A stretch of DNA of 64,000 nt from Ulva prolifera (taxonomy: Eukaryota > Chlorophyta > Ulvophyceae > Ulvales > Ulvaceae). Location of the stretch: contig CM041199.1 of NCBI GenBank assembly GCA_023078555.1, forward strand, positions 4,159,315-4,223,314, given 5' to 3'. Of this stretch, positions 35,859-47,700 are shown piece by piece (positions within the stretch are counted from its first letter, which is position 1; each line of letters opens with the position of its first letter). The translations under genes were made by a program, and so were the position numbers. The notes beneath the pieces were generated by a model. It did not search any database and was not told where the DNA came from. It saw only the letters and a program-made list of their open reading frames with translations.

Positions 35859-37763
35859 ATGAGCTCGCTACTTGACTCTTTCAAGGCGTCAGCCGACAGA
35901 GCAAAATCTTATTCATCTGACAATCCAGCACTCGTTGCGGGATGTGTGACTGCTGCTGTTTCGAGCGTGTATTTGCTGTCGAGGTACCTGACGGTCACGA
36001 CAACCGACGCCGGCCGCAAGGGCTCCCTGGGCCTTTCACTCGGTAAGGAAGCCAATGGAGATTCTGCATGGAACAGATTTGCTTCCTCTTGGAGCCAAGG
36101 TCACAAGCAGGCTGATGGCGGGACTGGCGCGGGCAACATGCACGACCCAAGTCAAGCGGCAACAGTAGTCAATGACTTTTACTCCTTCGTGACTGACATC
36201 TACGAATGGGGCTGGGGCGCAAGCTTTCATTTTGCTCCCAAACTCTGGTCTCATGACTGGAAGGCTGGCGAGGCCTGCCAGGAAGTGCGCATCGCGCACA
36301 TGCTCCGTGCAACACCGGGCATGAAGGTACTCGACGTCGGATGCGGCGTTGGCGGACCAATGCGCATCATTGCAGCTTCTACAGGGGCACATGTCACCGG
36401 CATCACAATCAATGAGTACCAAGTCGAGCGGTGCAAGAAGCTGAACGCTAAGGTCCGCTCGAATCACGCTATCGACCTTGCTTCCGCGTCCTACAGCCGG
36501 GCCTGTTTGAACACTTTCGTCAGAGGCTATGATTGAACTTCGAGACTCTAACTGGCTACGTGTGATCCCGCCGGATTCATCCTGCGTGTCGCACCACTCT
36601 CGTTGACAACAAGCGCTGGGAGCGTATGCACGGATGTCCTCGGCGAGCACACGCTCTACTCTGCGTCATTCATGAATGAGGATGTTTGACCCAGTATATT
36701 CTGATGCAGGCCGGGATGTCAGAGGTGACCGAAGTCTTCCAGGGCGACTTCCATAAAATGCCCTTCGCTGACAACTCCTTCGATGCCGTCTTCAGCGTAG
36801 AGGCCACCTGCCACGCCAGCTCGGTGCGTCCCCAGTCGAACATCAAATGTTGACATGATCGTGTCGGCACACAAGTCTGTCCCTCAGTGGTGCTCCACAT
36901 GCATGCAGCATTGCACCCAACCCGCCCACCACCCATGCTCCTACACCTAACCCAGCACATCACCCCACATACACGTTCTCCTCTCCCACCACGCCCACGT
37001 GATCTATGCAGCTGCCAGAGGTGTACGCTGAGATCTTCCGGGTGCTGAAGCCGGGGGGCAGCTTCGTGTCCCAGGAGTGGGTGAGCACGAAGGAGTACGA
37101 CCCGGACAACGAGGAGCACGTGCGTGTCATCGAGGAGATCAACTTTGGCAACTCACTGCCCAACATGCGCACCTGGAGCGAGGCTGAGTCCGCCGGCAAG
37201 CAGGTGGGCACTCCCGGCTCCCCTCCCGAACCCCCCCACCAGCCATGACGCCCTGCCTGGACCTGCGTACATGGCCACATCTGCTGGGACTGTGCCAGTG
37301 TCCGGCCGTAGCGGCATCTCAACCCATGTGCTATCTGCGGGGCATCAGTTATGGAGTTCACATCTGTACTTGCACCCAGCCTTTGGCTGCCCAACAAGCC
37401 TGCAGAGGCGCTGTCCGCCCTGCCATAGGAGGGATGTATGCCGCTTTCTCTCAACGGCCGCAGTGCCCTCTGGAATGTCCACAGCCACGTGTGCAGGTCG
37501 GATTCAAACTCGTGACGGCATACGATGCGGCGCCGATCCTCATCGGCCCCAACGCCCCCTGGTTCCACCGCCTGACGCAGTTCCGGCACCTGCACCTCAT
37601 CGACGACCTCATCATCAAGGTCCTCGGCACGCTGCGCATCATCCCGCGCACGCTCATTGACGTGCACACGATGCTCGTGCGCGTCGCCAAGTCCCTCGTC
37701 GAGGGCGGCGAGAGCGGCGTCTTCACGCCGATGTACATGCTCTGCTTCGAGAAGCCGCAGTAA
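35859..37763 (+). CDS. SMT1: Sterol C24-methyltransferase
   Basis: Transfers a methyl group from S-adenosylmethionine to C24 of a sterol side chain, in ergosterol or phytosterol synthesis at the ER. Exons 35859-36452, 36710-36823, 37012-37203 and 37497-37763 sum to 1,167 nt (388 aa). One N-terminal membrane segment lies at about residues 24-41. The sterol-binding motif YEWGWGASFHF (115-125) is diagnostic for the family. The SAM-binding motif LDVGCGVGGP is at 158-167. It continues with ITINEYQV, then FQGDFHKMPFADNSFDAVFSVEATCHA, then EIFRVLKPGG, and ends MYMLCFEKPQ. All splice phases agree. Whether it acts on cycloartenol (SMT1) or a later sterol (SMT2) cannot be told from sequence alone; the symbol is provisional. 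Confidence 0.94.
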
Positions 37764-38938
37764 CGCGCCCGGCCATGCATGGGAGCCGGGAGGGCGGCGG
37801 CCCCCTCCCCCGGGTCCCATGATAGGGCTCGGGCCTGCTGCGGCGCCTTGGGGGAGCATCTGGAGACACCATAGTCCACCTGGATGGCACCCGAGTCGCT
37901 TCGGGGGCCCGAACAGGGGGGTTTGCTGCTGCTCTGTGGTGCATGGGGATGTCTGCAGGGGCGCCCAGCTGCGCCACCGGCTGCTCTGAGTGCTTTGCAT
38001 CGCTGCCGCTGTTGTGCATGCGCTTCGCTGTGGCTGTGGTGCACTTCTGGGTTGGAGGGCAGGCAGTTGTGTGCTTGAGAGTGGACGTGGCGGCGCGGCC
38101 GCGGTTGCTAGGCGCATGGAGCCGCGGATGCGCCGCTAGTTGCCCGTCCATGCAAATGATTTGTGCAACCTCGCCGGTTTCGGCAGTCACCTCTGACGAG
38201 GCTGTAGCCAGGTTCCTCTAAAAAAAGAAAAGCGTCTTCCCGTGACAGCTCTCATGCGGCGTAAGGGCCACGTGGTGCCTGACATGTGCCTGATGGATGC
38301 ATGCGCATGTCAGCCTCCGGGCGCCGTGAGCAGCTGCACTCTTTGCTGTGTACGGCTGCTGCCGGGTGATCGGCTGACTCCTAGGCACAGACATGCATGG
38401 GTCTGGGGTGGCAGGTCGTCAGCGCACTCGCGGCGCGTGGCCGACGACCGCAAAGGCTCAGGTTGTTGTGGTCGACACGAAGCGTGCCCCGGCGAGGTAT
38501 GGCCAGGGGTCTGTGAGCGCGGCCGATCGCCGTGCAGTCGGGACGGCAGTAGATTTGTTTTGTGCGAACGATATGCGTTTGGTCGTGCCAGTGGGGATGC
38601 AGTGCCTGGGCGGTGGTTCGCTGATGTGGCCCGGACATGCATGAGGTGAGGTGTGGTATTCATAGCGAGAAATGTAGCTGGGCTTGTCTTTGTCTGCGCA
38701 TGGCGGTACACAGCAGCGACAATCGATGATGATGGTGAATGTGGTGATGGGCATGCCCGTGTAACAGTGTGGCCGTGATATCTCTGGAACTCAGACACAG
38801 AAGGAGTCGAGATGTCCTGCAATCACCCCAGCGGAGCATGATGCAGGTGCTCGAATCGTTGCTCGCATTACAGTGGTATCAATGTGTGGTGCTCGCCTGC
38901 GATGGAGGGTGTTGAACAGACTAGTGCTGCTGTACATG
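37764..38938. other. Intergenic region downstream of the sterol methyltransferase
   Basis: No gene seen. GC-rich just after the stop, then mixed composition. Open frames on both strands lack domains. Confidence 0.4.
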
Positions 38939-39162
38939 TGATGTTATTCCGTCCTTGACTTTGCGAGATTGGGACCTGTTGAGGGTTCAGAAGCTGAAGG
39001 GACTGGTGTAATGTTGTGTTTGAACCACAGGCCTCACTCTGGAGCCTGTAAAAACACACGTAATGTCCATCAGCCTTGGACGTTACTGGTAACTCTCTTC
39101 TCCCATTGTTACAGCCCTCTGAATTGTCCCCTCTGAGCCCAACTCCTCCAATTTGCACATCA
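38939..39162 (+). mobile_element. Solo LTR-like repeat, copy B
   Basis: A 224-bp relative of 30777-31012 that begins TGATGTTATTCC and ends GCACATCA. The 5-bp duplication ACATG flanks it (38934-38938 and 39163-39167). The TATA-like box is decayed to TGTAAAAACACACGTA. Confidence 0.75.
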
Positions 39163-39252
39163 ACATGTCCGCAATGGCATATGCACTGCACTGCACGATG
39201 GCATCCACGGCAGTGCTGCAAATCCAGGGTGCAATGCCAACTGGTATCTTGT

Positions 39253-39327
39253 AGCGGCTTTGCCCAGGTACAGGCAGTACTGCTGTTGAAGCGGCTTTGC
39301 CAGGGTACAGGCAGTACTGCTGTGTGC
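39253..39327. repeat. 37-bp tandem duplication
   Basis: Two adjacent copies of a unit beginning AGCGGCTTTGCC, with small differences, just downstream of the LTR-like copy B. Confidence 0.75.
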
Positions 39328-39635
39328 ATCGAGATCTAGCATGCCTAGGCTATGCAGGTGGTGATGACATGGCACATCAACCGTTGCATCGCCCATCTGA
39401 CCGTCGTAGGGTGCATGCATCGAGCCGCGTGGGGCGGGCCTTACGCAAGCCCTTCATGTACATATCACATTCCAGGTGGTTTACTCCTTCGGCGTGTGGT
39501 CCCGATGGTCCGGAGTTGTCAATGTTATCTTTAGGCTACGGCCAAGTAATTCCATACTACTTCTGCTTGACATGGACAGAAGCATTGCTGACGGCGTCCT
39601 CAGGCTACCTGTGAGTCCAAGTGTCGCAGGTGTCG

Positions 39636-39713
39636 GACAAACAACACATCTACATTCATCGAGACTGAGCATATCACAAACAACACATCTACATTCATCG
39701 AGACTGAGCATAT
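39636..39713. repeat. 39-bp tandem duplication
   Basis: Two exact adjacent copies of a unit beginning ACAAACAACACATCTAC. Length is a multiple of three, but no gene is supported here. Confidence 0.85.
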
Positions 39714-39845
39714 CATCAGTGCTAGCGAGGTTGCTGTTGAGCTGGAGGTGAATGCAGTGCCCGGGTCCACGAAGAACAGCAACGCACCCACAATGTACTG
39801 ACAGTGTACTTGTATGCCATATGTCATGATTTCCACAGTGCACAT

Positions 39846-39948
39846 CACCGTTGGGTCATCGGGCCCGATCACGTAGGACAATTCCGAATACTCAGATCTA
39901 TTTCGGGGTGGCAGTGCTGGAAATGCTGCAAAGCGACCCAACACTGGC
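39846..39948. mobile_element. MITE copy 3
   Basis: A 103-bp diverged copy in the opposite orientation to 2295-2399. The right terminus GACCCAACACTGG is intact; the left is decayed. The perfect 6-bp target duplication GCACAT is at 39840-39845 and 39949-39954. Confidence 0.8.
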
Positions 39949-40540
39949 GCACATGGCATGCTCATGTCTCCAAGCATGCTTGTATGTTCTCGGGTCGACT
40001 CTACACGATCAGAAACTACCACCATTTGCCTTTCTGTCTCAACAACAGCGTAAAGAACAGTCTGTTGCACTACCTCTTTTCGGGACGTGACAACTACAGA
40101 GAAACCGGACCACAGTTCTGTAGCATATGTGTGTCTGGAGTGTGTGGTGTGATGGACGAAGGCACAGTGAGGTATGGGGCGGACGATGTGCCTGCAGTAT
40201 GCTGTTGCTGGCACAATCTCAAACCGTTGTCGTGCGGTTCTATATGAGCACCGCTGATGACATGCGCTTGTTCTCATGTGAGCCTCTCCGGATCTGTTGT
40301 GCTGCTCTGATATGAGCAAAGCCGGTCAATCGTGCCAAAGCCGATGATTCACTTTGCTCTCAATGTGTGAGGCACACGCCCAGGACACCACGGCTCGTGT
40401 TTCATGTAGACCCGGTTGAAACACTGGTCAAATCGCTGCATCGTGGTGGTCAAGCGAGTTCGGGCTACATCCACCTGGCTACAGACACAATGTGCGCAAT
40501 GTGTAGATTAAAAAAACAGGCCTGTAGACGGCAACAAATT

Positions 40541-40786
40541 CTGATGTCTAACTCAATAGGTAAATTGGAGCAGTGGGGCACAGAGGACACAGTTCAGAGG
40601 GCTGTGGAAAAGGGAGAACAGATTTTCAAGTACAGCCCGAAGCTGTTGGAAAGTACATGTGTATTTATAGGCTCCAGAGTGAGGCCTGTGTTTCAGACAT
40701 AGAAATATACCAGACCCTTCAACTTCTGCAAGCCTTGGTACCTCAATAGGTCCTAATTTCACATAGTCAAGGACGGAATAACATCA
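40541..40786 (-). mobile_element. LTR-like repeat, copy C, inverted
   Basis: A 246-bp relative of copies A and B on the minus strand, again starting TGATGTTATTCC and ending ACATCA, with the intact box TATAAATACACATGTA. No 5-bp duplication is visible at its flanks, unlike the other two copies. Confidence 0.65.
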
Positions 40787-41261
40787 CATGACGTCAGAAT
40801 CACAATGGCCGAGAACGACACCATGGACAGCCCGGAAAATACATCAGCTGAGGGCATGCCCAGAACATCGGGAATCACGCAGGCATGGTGCAGTATGCGC
40901 GACTGGTGTCAGCAGGATATGTAGAGATGCGAGTGTCATCAGCGAGTGTGCAGTCATTGGGCTATTCATTGTTCAACTCTTGCACATGGTTTGATCTGCG
41001 GGAATGCTGCAGAGAGAATTACATGACAGGTATGGTGCAACCGCGGTTGAAAGAGGAGAAAAGTCAACTGCACAGAACCTTGCGAACCGATGACGTCAAA
41101 TTATGATTGCTAACAAAGAAGAATTTCATATCCACAAAATCGCAGGTCTATCTCCCGGGGATGCCATCATCACAGCATCCGTCCGCCTGGGACAACTTCC
41201 AACATGCAGATGCATCAAGCCTTGGATCAAATATTGGCCGACGCAAACAGCTCCATCTATA

Positions 41262-41789
41262 TCATGAGACCATATCACTACCAGAATCACTGTCATGGTC
41301 CACCCCCTCATCTGCTATGTGCCGCAGCGCTGGACACCATTGCCTGTAGTGTTGCTCTTGCCTGTCCCTGGCAAACACACCTCCGCAGGCCTCACAGAGA
41401 AAGCTTGACGAGTCAATGTAGTCAGACCCCAAGATATGGCCTCTACTAGCATGAATATGTGTGCTTGCGTGCATGGAACTGCTCATGCTGCTGGCTGCAC
41501 TGGGCGCAGCTGACATGCCGTCCGCATCGCGGCACCGTGGCGCGCTATCTGACAGATCTAGTCGTGACAGAAGAGCATGAATATCATTTGTAGTCTTCAC
41601 CCGTTCTAAGAATGTAGATCTCAGCTTTTGCGCATCTGAAGCTCCTGCCGCTCCACCGTTTTGACACACAGCCTGGAGCAGGCAGTGCATAGCGGACGAG
41701 GCATCACCTTTTTGAAGATGCTGCTTGCAGTCATCGATATGTCTTCTTGCTAACTCAGATCCGGAAAGTGCCGGTGTGACAAGATCCAT
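41262..41789 (-). CDS. Small C2HC-type zinc-finger protein, 175 aa
   Basis: A single open frame on the minus strand, starting at the ATG ending at 41789. The N-terminal half is helical (HIDDCKQHLQKGDASSAMHCLLQAV, about residues 17-41), followed by a Ser/Ala/Met-rich linker and a likely zinc-binding motif CEACGGVFARDRQEQHYRQWC, with Cys-x2-Cys and His-x4-Cys ligands about residues 131-151. The tail is acidic (DHDSDSGSD). Related uncharacterised zinc-finger proteins of this spacing exist in plants. The frame is open for about 23 codons upstream of the Met (AADQEAATQIVYPISLVRG), so the real protein may begin in an upstream exon. Function unknown. Confidence 0.6.
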   Translation of the reverse strand: MDLVTPALSGSELARRHIDDCKQHLQKGDASSAMHCLLQAVCQNGGAAGASDAQKLRSTFLERVKTTNDIHALLSRLDLSDSAPRCRDADGMSAAPSAASSMSSSMHASTHIHASRGHILGSDYIDSSSFLCEACGGVFARDRQEQHYRQWCPALRHIADEGVDHDSDSGSDMVS

Positions 41790-41965
41790 GCCTGCTTCGT
41801 ACGTCCTGCCGCGTACAAGGCTGATGGGATAAACAATCTGGGTTGCCGCTTCCTGATCCGCAGCTATTCAATGAATTGCTGCAAGAGAGAGTTTGCCTCG
41901 GAGCTTTCGAAATTCAAGTACATTTTCAGCAACATTGGTGCATGGCCAGTGTGTTGCCAGTACAT

Positions 41966-42085
41966 CCCGAGATTGCGCGATAATGCGAGGCAGTTCTACA
42001 CGCGGGCTGGCCACGTCGGAAACCCGAGATTGCGCGATAATGCACGGCAGTTCTACACGCGGGCTGGCCACGTCGGCCACGTCGG
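41966..42085. repeat. 57-bp tandem duplication, two copies
   Basis: Two adjacent copies of a 57-bp unit beginning CCCGAGATTGCGCGATAATGC. The second carries an extra 9-bp internal duplication. Read on the minus strand it is open and encodes a 19-residue repeat (VSDVASPRVELPCIIAQSR), just upstream of the zinc-finger gene; an exon there is possible but unproven. Confidence 0.7.
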
Positions 42086-42938
42086 AAACACTACGGTCTG
42101 ACCTCAACGTCCACGTCGGCGAAAATCGAATCCCCAGCGCACGCATGCTGCCAGCAAAGCATTGACTCCCACTTACACGCAGTCTGCATAGACCCTACTT
42201 GTATGTGCGTTGAAATGATGCCTGAAGGCGGCTACATATAATGTCGTCACGGATAAGCTCGACCCTTGGTAAAGAGCGCACCGAAGCAGATTCTCGAATA
42301 CATATTGGCATCCAAACATCTGTACCTGCAGCAGTGTATCGCTTTAGTATTGCTGAGCGTCCACAGCTGCTTGTTCACATCTGCCGGGCGGCTGTCTGCG
42401 TCTGACGCCTAAATACATCGGAGGGCAGGCCATCTATCCCTACTCTGCAAGCGGCATTGCCAAGTACTGGCAATCATAAGGGTCTACGCTCGGTGTTGCA
42501 TTGGCCTCAACTGGTCTGAAGATTCTTGACCTTCCGGTGCGAGCCTGCAATAATGGCCTGTTACACTTTACGGGCACGTTCACATCTCATCACTCGAAAA
42601 TAAATCTTGACAGAATCTTTTTCGGTAATTGTGATGCTTCCCTGCTTCCATCGTCGCAGTTCCACGGCCCTTTCCACGCCTGGCTGACGAGGATGCCACA
42701 CAACCATACCTCCCGAGTCGGCGAAACCAGCAATCATCTGTATGCTGCAATACATGCTCACATCATGACATATTTTACTTGCCTTCAAGCAATGCCGCCT
42801 GGGCCTCGTTCTATGACTGATTCGAAATTTCAGAGACAGATGCCCTCGCGCACCAACCATGCAGCAACCCTTAGTGTGTGCGCCCATGCGGAACATGTAT
42901 ACATCATGAATGGATCACATAGTCATTTGGTCAGGCAG

Positions 42939-43589
42939 GTTGATTGGTTTGCGAAGCGCGTAGGTGGCGGGGCCGCTTCGTTCAGCAAGATCCGCGAGCG
43001 CCAAGCTCTGCTAAAGACCATTGAAAACTCATACATCGTCAAATGGACATTATGAGTCCTACGTGTGCCTGGGAAATGGTGAGGCACAGCTGCATGTACA
43101 CCGCACAAACAGCTCATTGCTTCTTTTGTGCAGGGGTTCAACACGATTAAGGCAGCACGGAGGAAAGTCTTGTCATGTAGGATGGTTGCTCAACCATCCA
43201 CATCTGACGAGTCGCAAAGGAAGGAAAATGGCTGCAATGATTCAAGCGTCCGGTCCGGGCGCATCCTGAAAAAACGGGGCCTGTCGCGCCATTATCCGCA
43301 TAAAGCACAAAGTTTTGACTGTATATCCGACCTGCTTTGCGGATCAGAATTTGGAGAGAGCTCGCTTGTGCTTTCCAAGTCGATGTCACGATTCGCTTCG
43401 CTGACGTCGAGCACCAGCTCAGTGTCCAGCCGACAACTTCGGCGAGTGTGCACAGCGGCGGACTTTTCCGAAGAAAGCAATGTTTCGGAGGATAGTTTGG
43501 TAGGAAGCTGGGTTGTCATGGAAGAGGAAATAGCTCTCTGTGATGCCCTTGAGGCCAGCAGCATTCACGATCGGAAGCCCCCGCCGTGA
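42939..43589 (+). CDS. Possible OXS3-like (stress-related) protein, partial
   Basis: Two probable exons, 42939-43037 and 43134-43589, join in phase 0. The second encodes RGLSRHYPHKAQSFDCISDL, which resembles the GLSxxYxGKSxSFxxLxDx core of plant OXIDATIVE STRESS 3 proteins, followed by a Ser-rich stretch (SLTSSTSSVSS) and an acidic end. OXS3 family members are nuclear chromatin-associated stress factors. The 5' part and start codon are not identified; the frame upstream of 42939 shows nothing convincing. Assignment rests on one short motif and could be wrong. Confidence 0.4.
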
Positions 43590-44749
43590 ACGGCCTCTGC
43601 GGTTTCCAAAGGTCGGACGGCTAACCCGCCGACTCATAAGGCATGCATGTGTACTGTTCTGTGAGGAGTTGTAGTTTAGCCCAGTGTTCCCGTGTACCTG
43701 CAGTGCGTGAAGATAAAGACAGTTATTGCGCTGTTGAGTTGGTTTGTTCAACGGCTGATCTGGATGCTGCTGCTCGTGAAACCGCCACACCGCATTTCGC
43801 AAATTCCTTGAGATGGGAAGGCGAGATGAGTGGTTGCGACAATGTTGCAGAGTATGCATAGGAGCATCATGGTGTCCCGTGGCATCTATGCTCCGTTTTT
43901 TTTAAGCGAGACTCTTTGGTGAGCGTTGTAATCAGTCTGTGTCAATTGTCAGATGCATCCCCGGAACACTTCACGCAATTGTACCGCGAATTTACAGAGA
44001 ATGTTCTGTTGCCGACTTGCCACAATAAAAAGCGTGGCTACTCGGATTTTATGCTGCCACACAGCACAAGCGACTTCGGCTCCAAACTTTCTGCTGAGAC
44101 ATATGAGGCTGGTAGACCACAGGTACAACAGAATCCCTCAGTCAGCTTCCGAATTGCGGGCTTCAGCAGCGTTTGCATCACGAATGTTTTCGGAAGTGTG
44201 ACTGAATGCGAGCGGAGCATTCACGCTCCGCTCGCAGCACAGCCATGATGGGCTCTCCGGGCCTGACCACTTCAGCCCATTCGTCCTGCAAACAGCAGCA
44301 GATCCATTGCAATCGCGCATCATTCACACACACTCCACAATGAACAGTCATACAGCATGCTCGCCACCAAGAATGTTTGTGCGCAGAACTGTGCCAACAG
44401 GCAAGAGGTCACGGCACCTAGGCCACGGGAGCCTCGCTGCCCTACGGTGGGGCGCACTTACCTGCTACTGTCGTGCACCTCACAGTACAAATCAACCTTT
44501 TCACCGGCACTAACTCTTGAGCAGGTGTTTGTGTAAGGCTCTGAGGTGAATTCGGCGGTGCACAATTGCTGCGAACTGGGCAGCACTGCCAGAGCATGCT
44601 CGACCATGGTATCCTGCCGCGCTACCGCACGCCTGACAGTACCGTTGACACCCCCGGCTGTGATCTTGAGGTCACCGCACAGCGACGGGGACGGAAGGAA
44701 GATAAATCACAAGAGCACGGGCCACTGCATGGCAGAGCACCAGAGAACG
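43590..44749. other. Intergenic region between the OXS3-like gene and the nucleoporin 3' end
   Basis: No supported gene. A perfect 12-bp inverted repeat with a 6-base loop lies at 44207-44236 (arms TGCGAGCGGAGC and its complement, loop ATTCAC). Two short open frames (43643-43861 and 43916-44248, plus strand) have no recognisable domain. Confidence 0.45.
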
Positions 44750-47700
44750 CTACAAGGCATTGCAACCACGTGGCAGGGTGGGGCCGCGCACCACGGCCGC
44801 TGCGGAGCGCTGCAGGAACCGCCGCAGCGCGTCCCGGTCCGAGTCCGACACAGAGGCGCCGTCCGCCAAGAGCGCGGCCTCCCGCCGCTGCAGGCACAGC
44901 AGCACGACAGCAAACGCGCGCTCCGCGAGCTGGCAGCAGAGGTGCCGCTGCCGCGCGGCATGGCCCGCGGCCGCGGGCGGCGTAGCCGCCGCGGCGGCGG
45001 AGCCGCCGCCGCGCCCGGCGGCCGGCGGCGGCGTGCGGAGGCCGCTGGGAGACGCGGCCTCCGGCGGGCCGCCGCGGCTGGCGGGCAGCGCGGCGAGGGG
45101 CTTGAATTCGGAGTAGAGGGCGGCGGTGAGGTCCAGGATGAGGCCGATGTCAAAGTACTCGCCTCTGCAGGCTCCAAGTCATGATTCGACTGGTGTAACA
45201 ACAAATCTGTATTCCATTATAGTCAGATGATTTTCCTCAATTTGAAAGCGTTTCTGATTTCGACACTCTGGGCGTGGGCGGGCGATGCGGCATGCCAGAT
45301 TTGCACAGGCGTGATGCTGTTGATGCTGCGCACAGAAGTTCACACATGGCTACACTAGGCAGGACTCATATAATGCACATCTTACAATCCTGGCACGCTG
45401 ATGTGATGGCTTCACGAGGGGCCCGGGCGCATGGGGCTATGCTGTGTGCGCGCTTCGTGGCACCCCCGTATCCACACCAGCATCATGTGTGTGCGAATCA
45501 GACATGGCTGCTGGAGGGGGTTGCAGTGCACAGGTGGCCTTCCCACGCTAAGGACCGCAGGGGAAGGCAGCAGATCCGCACTGTGGGGACTGCAGTTGAG
45601 CCGCTGCGGAGCTCTGCCCTGGTGGCCACAGCCGCAGGCCCTGGCCGGGGGCGCCGCCGGAGCAGCTGAGGGTGACACAGAGGAGGTCGATCCCCTGCAG
45701 CACCAACCGCCACGGCAGCCGCGGCGCATCCGCCGCGGCACCGCCGGCGCCGGGGGTCTTCAGCACGAGCGCGCCGGCCGCGCCTCGCGGCGGCGGCGTG
45801 CGCAGCGCGGCCGCCGGGGTGTTGAGCGTCCGCTGGGCGAGGGGGGAGGCCGGGGGGAGGGTCAGCGGCGGGTCCGAGGCGCGGCTGAGGAGGCCGGAGG
45901 GGAGCCCGTAGCCGCCGCCGGGGGGCGCGAGCCCGGCCGGCGCGGTGGCGGGGTGGGCCGCAGCGCCGGCGGCGGCGGCGCGGCGGCAGAGGATGGCCAG
46001 GGTTCCGAGGACGTCGTCGCGGCGCTTGAGCAGCGCGGCACGGAGGGGAGGTTCCAGGGAGGAGTTGTGGGGGTATGTGAGGGAGAGGAGGGCGCTGAGG
46101 TGCTCCGCTTGGGCGGTGTCTCCGTTGCTGGCGCCTGCATGGGCACGTCGCATCCAGAATCCATAAGCCCTTGTAAACAACAGCAAAGTCAACCTGGAGT
46201 TACTTGTGTAGCCTCCACACGTTCCCATGCGCCCGCGTGCAGAGTTGACCGATTGGTCGTTGCACGCTCCATCTGCACTGGGCACCACAGCTACGCATGG
46301 CTCAGACGCGCACCTGCCACCACAACAACCCTGGAGAGGCCTGATGCGGGCGGCGTTCCTGCGGGCAGTGGAGCACGCACCAGACACGCGATGAACGCAT
46401 CACTGTCTGTTGCCTGCGATGAGCGCAGGCAACAGGCAGTGATGCGCTCCAAAGCAACTTGGAACTGCAGCAGGGGCACACAGGGTGCACCGGTCTGACG
46501 GCAGCTCTCACATGTGCAGAATGGTGAAGGCACCAATGCATGAAATATGCATGTACATCTCGATTCCTTGTGAAATATATTCTGTACACAGTATGTATGT
46601 ATACACTTATGTAAGTTTGTCAGAACACCAGTCTGTGTAAGTAGTTACACAGGACAGAGGCCGGGCATGGAGCCGTTTCTCGGAAGAGACTCGCATATCC
46701 ACTCACTCAGATTCATGTCACTAGGCCGGGCACGGGCGCGTACCACAACCCTGCCGGTGACTCCAGCCAAAAATTGAAGCCCAGGACGGAGCACATGAGC
46801 ATTCCCTTTGCACAACGCCACACTCAAGCGGCGCAAAGCATTCGTCTGAAAGACACCACACCACACCGAGACGCAACCTCCGCCAGCCAATTCAAATGAT
46901 CCATAGCAGGTTGTCCCAAGCGACCATGCGTCTCATGCGACAACGGCGCAAACGCGTACGCATCAGGATCGTACGCCTGATATGCATTGCGTTTCTGCAC
47001 GTCCCGCACCACTGCAGCACCCTCTATGCATGTATGGACGGATGTATGTACCCCTGCACCGAGACAGATGTATGTGTCCCGTTCATGACGACACCGGCAT
47101 ACGCCCATGATTGCCAGCAGAGCCGCACCTGGGGCTTGCGCAGCCTGGAGGATGTCGGCCGCCCGCTCCCCGAGGCAGCCCTCCTCCGGCGCTGCCAGCA
47201 GCCGCGTGAGCTCGTGCATGGCGGCGCGGTTGCCCGTGAGCTGCACCGCGACGGCGAGCACCGCGCGGAGGGCCGCAGCGCGCAGCACGGACAGCGCGGC
47301 GTGCAGCTCGGCGGCGGCCGCGGTCGTCGGCGGCGGCGAGCGCAGGTGCAGCACGCCGCTGCGCGCGACGGCGGTGAAGACGCCCCGCGAGAGGAGGTTG
47401 CGGCAGCGCGCGGCGCGGTGGCCGGGGTGGACCGGGGTCGCGAACGTCTGCGGCAACACAGCGGTGTAAGCGGGAGCGGCGGGGGGAGAGATTGCGATGC
47501 TGACGTGGACGGGTGGTGCCTGGCGATGACTGTGTTGCATGTGCATGTCATGCAGTGACCTGACGCCGCCGGCACGGACCGTTGTATGGCAGGGTACCGA
47601 GATAGAATACACGGCAGTGCAACCATCAGCATCGATCTTGAGATCATGCAGTGACAGTGACGAGTGCGGGTGTGCATACAGCGCGGCACTGGACACCGCA

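Noticed and set aside
43643..44248. Two short plus-strand frames after the OXS3-like gene
   Set aside because: No domain, no clear splice link to the upstream exons; one contains the 44207-44236 hairpin.
46744..46845. A candidate nucleoporin exon (TNALRRLSVALCKGNAHV) with good splice signals
   Set aside because: Its phase conflicts with both neighbours; joining 47129-47447 directly to 45630-46134 closes the frame. It could still be an alternative exon.
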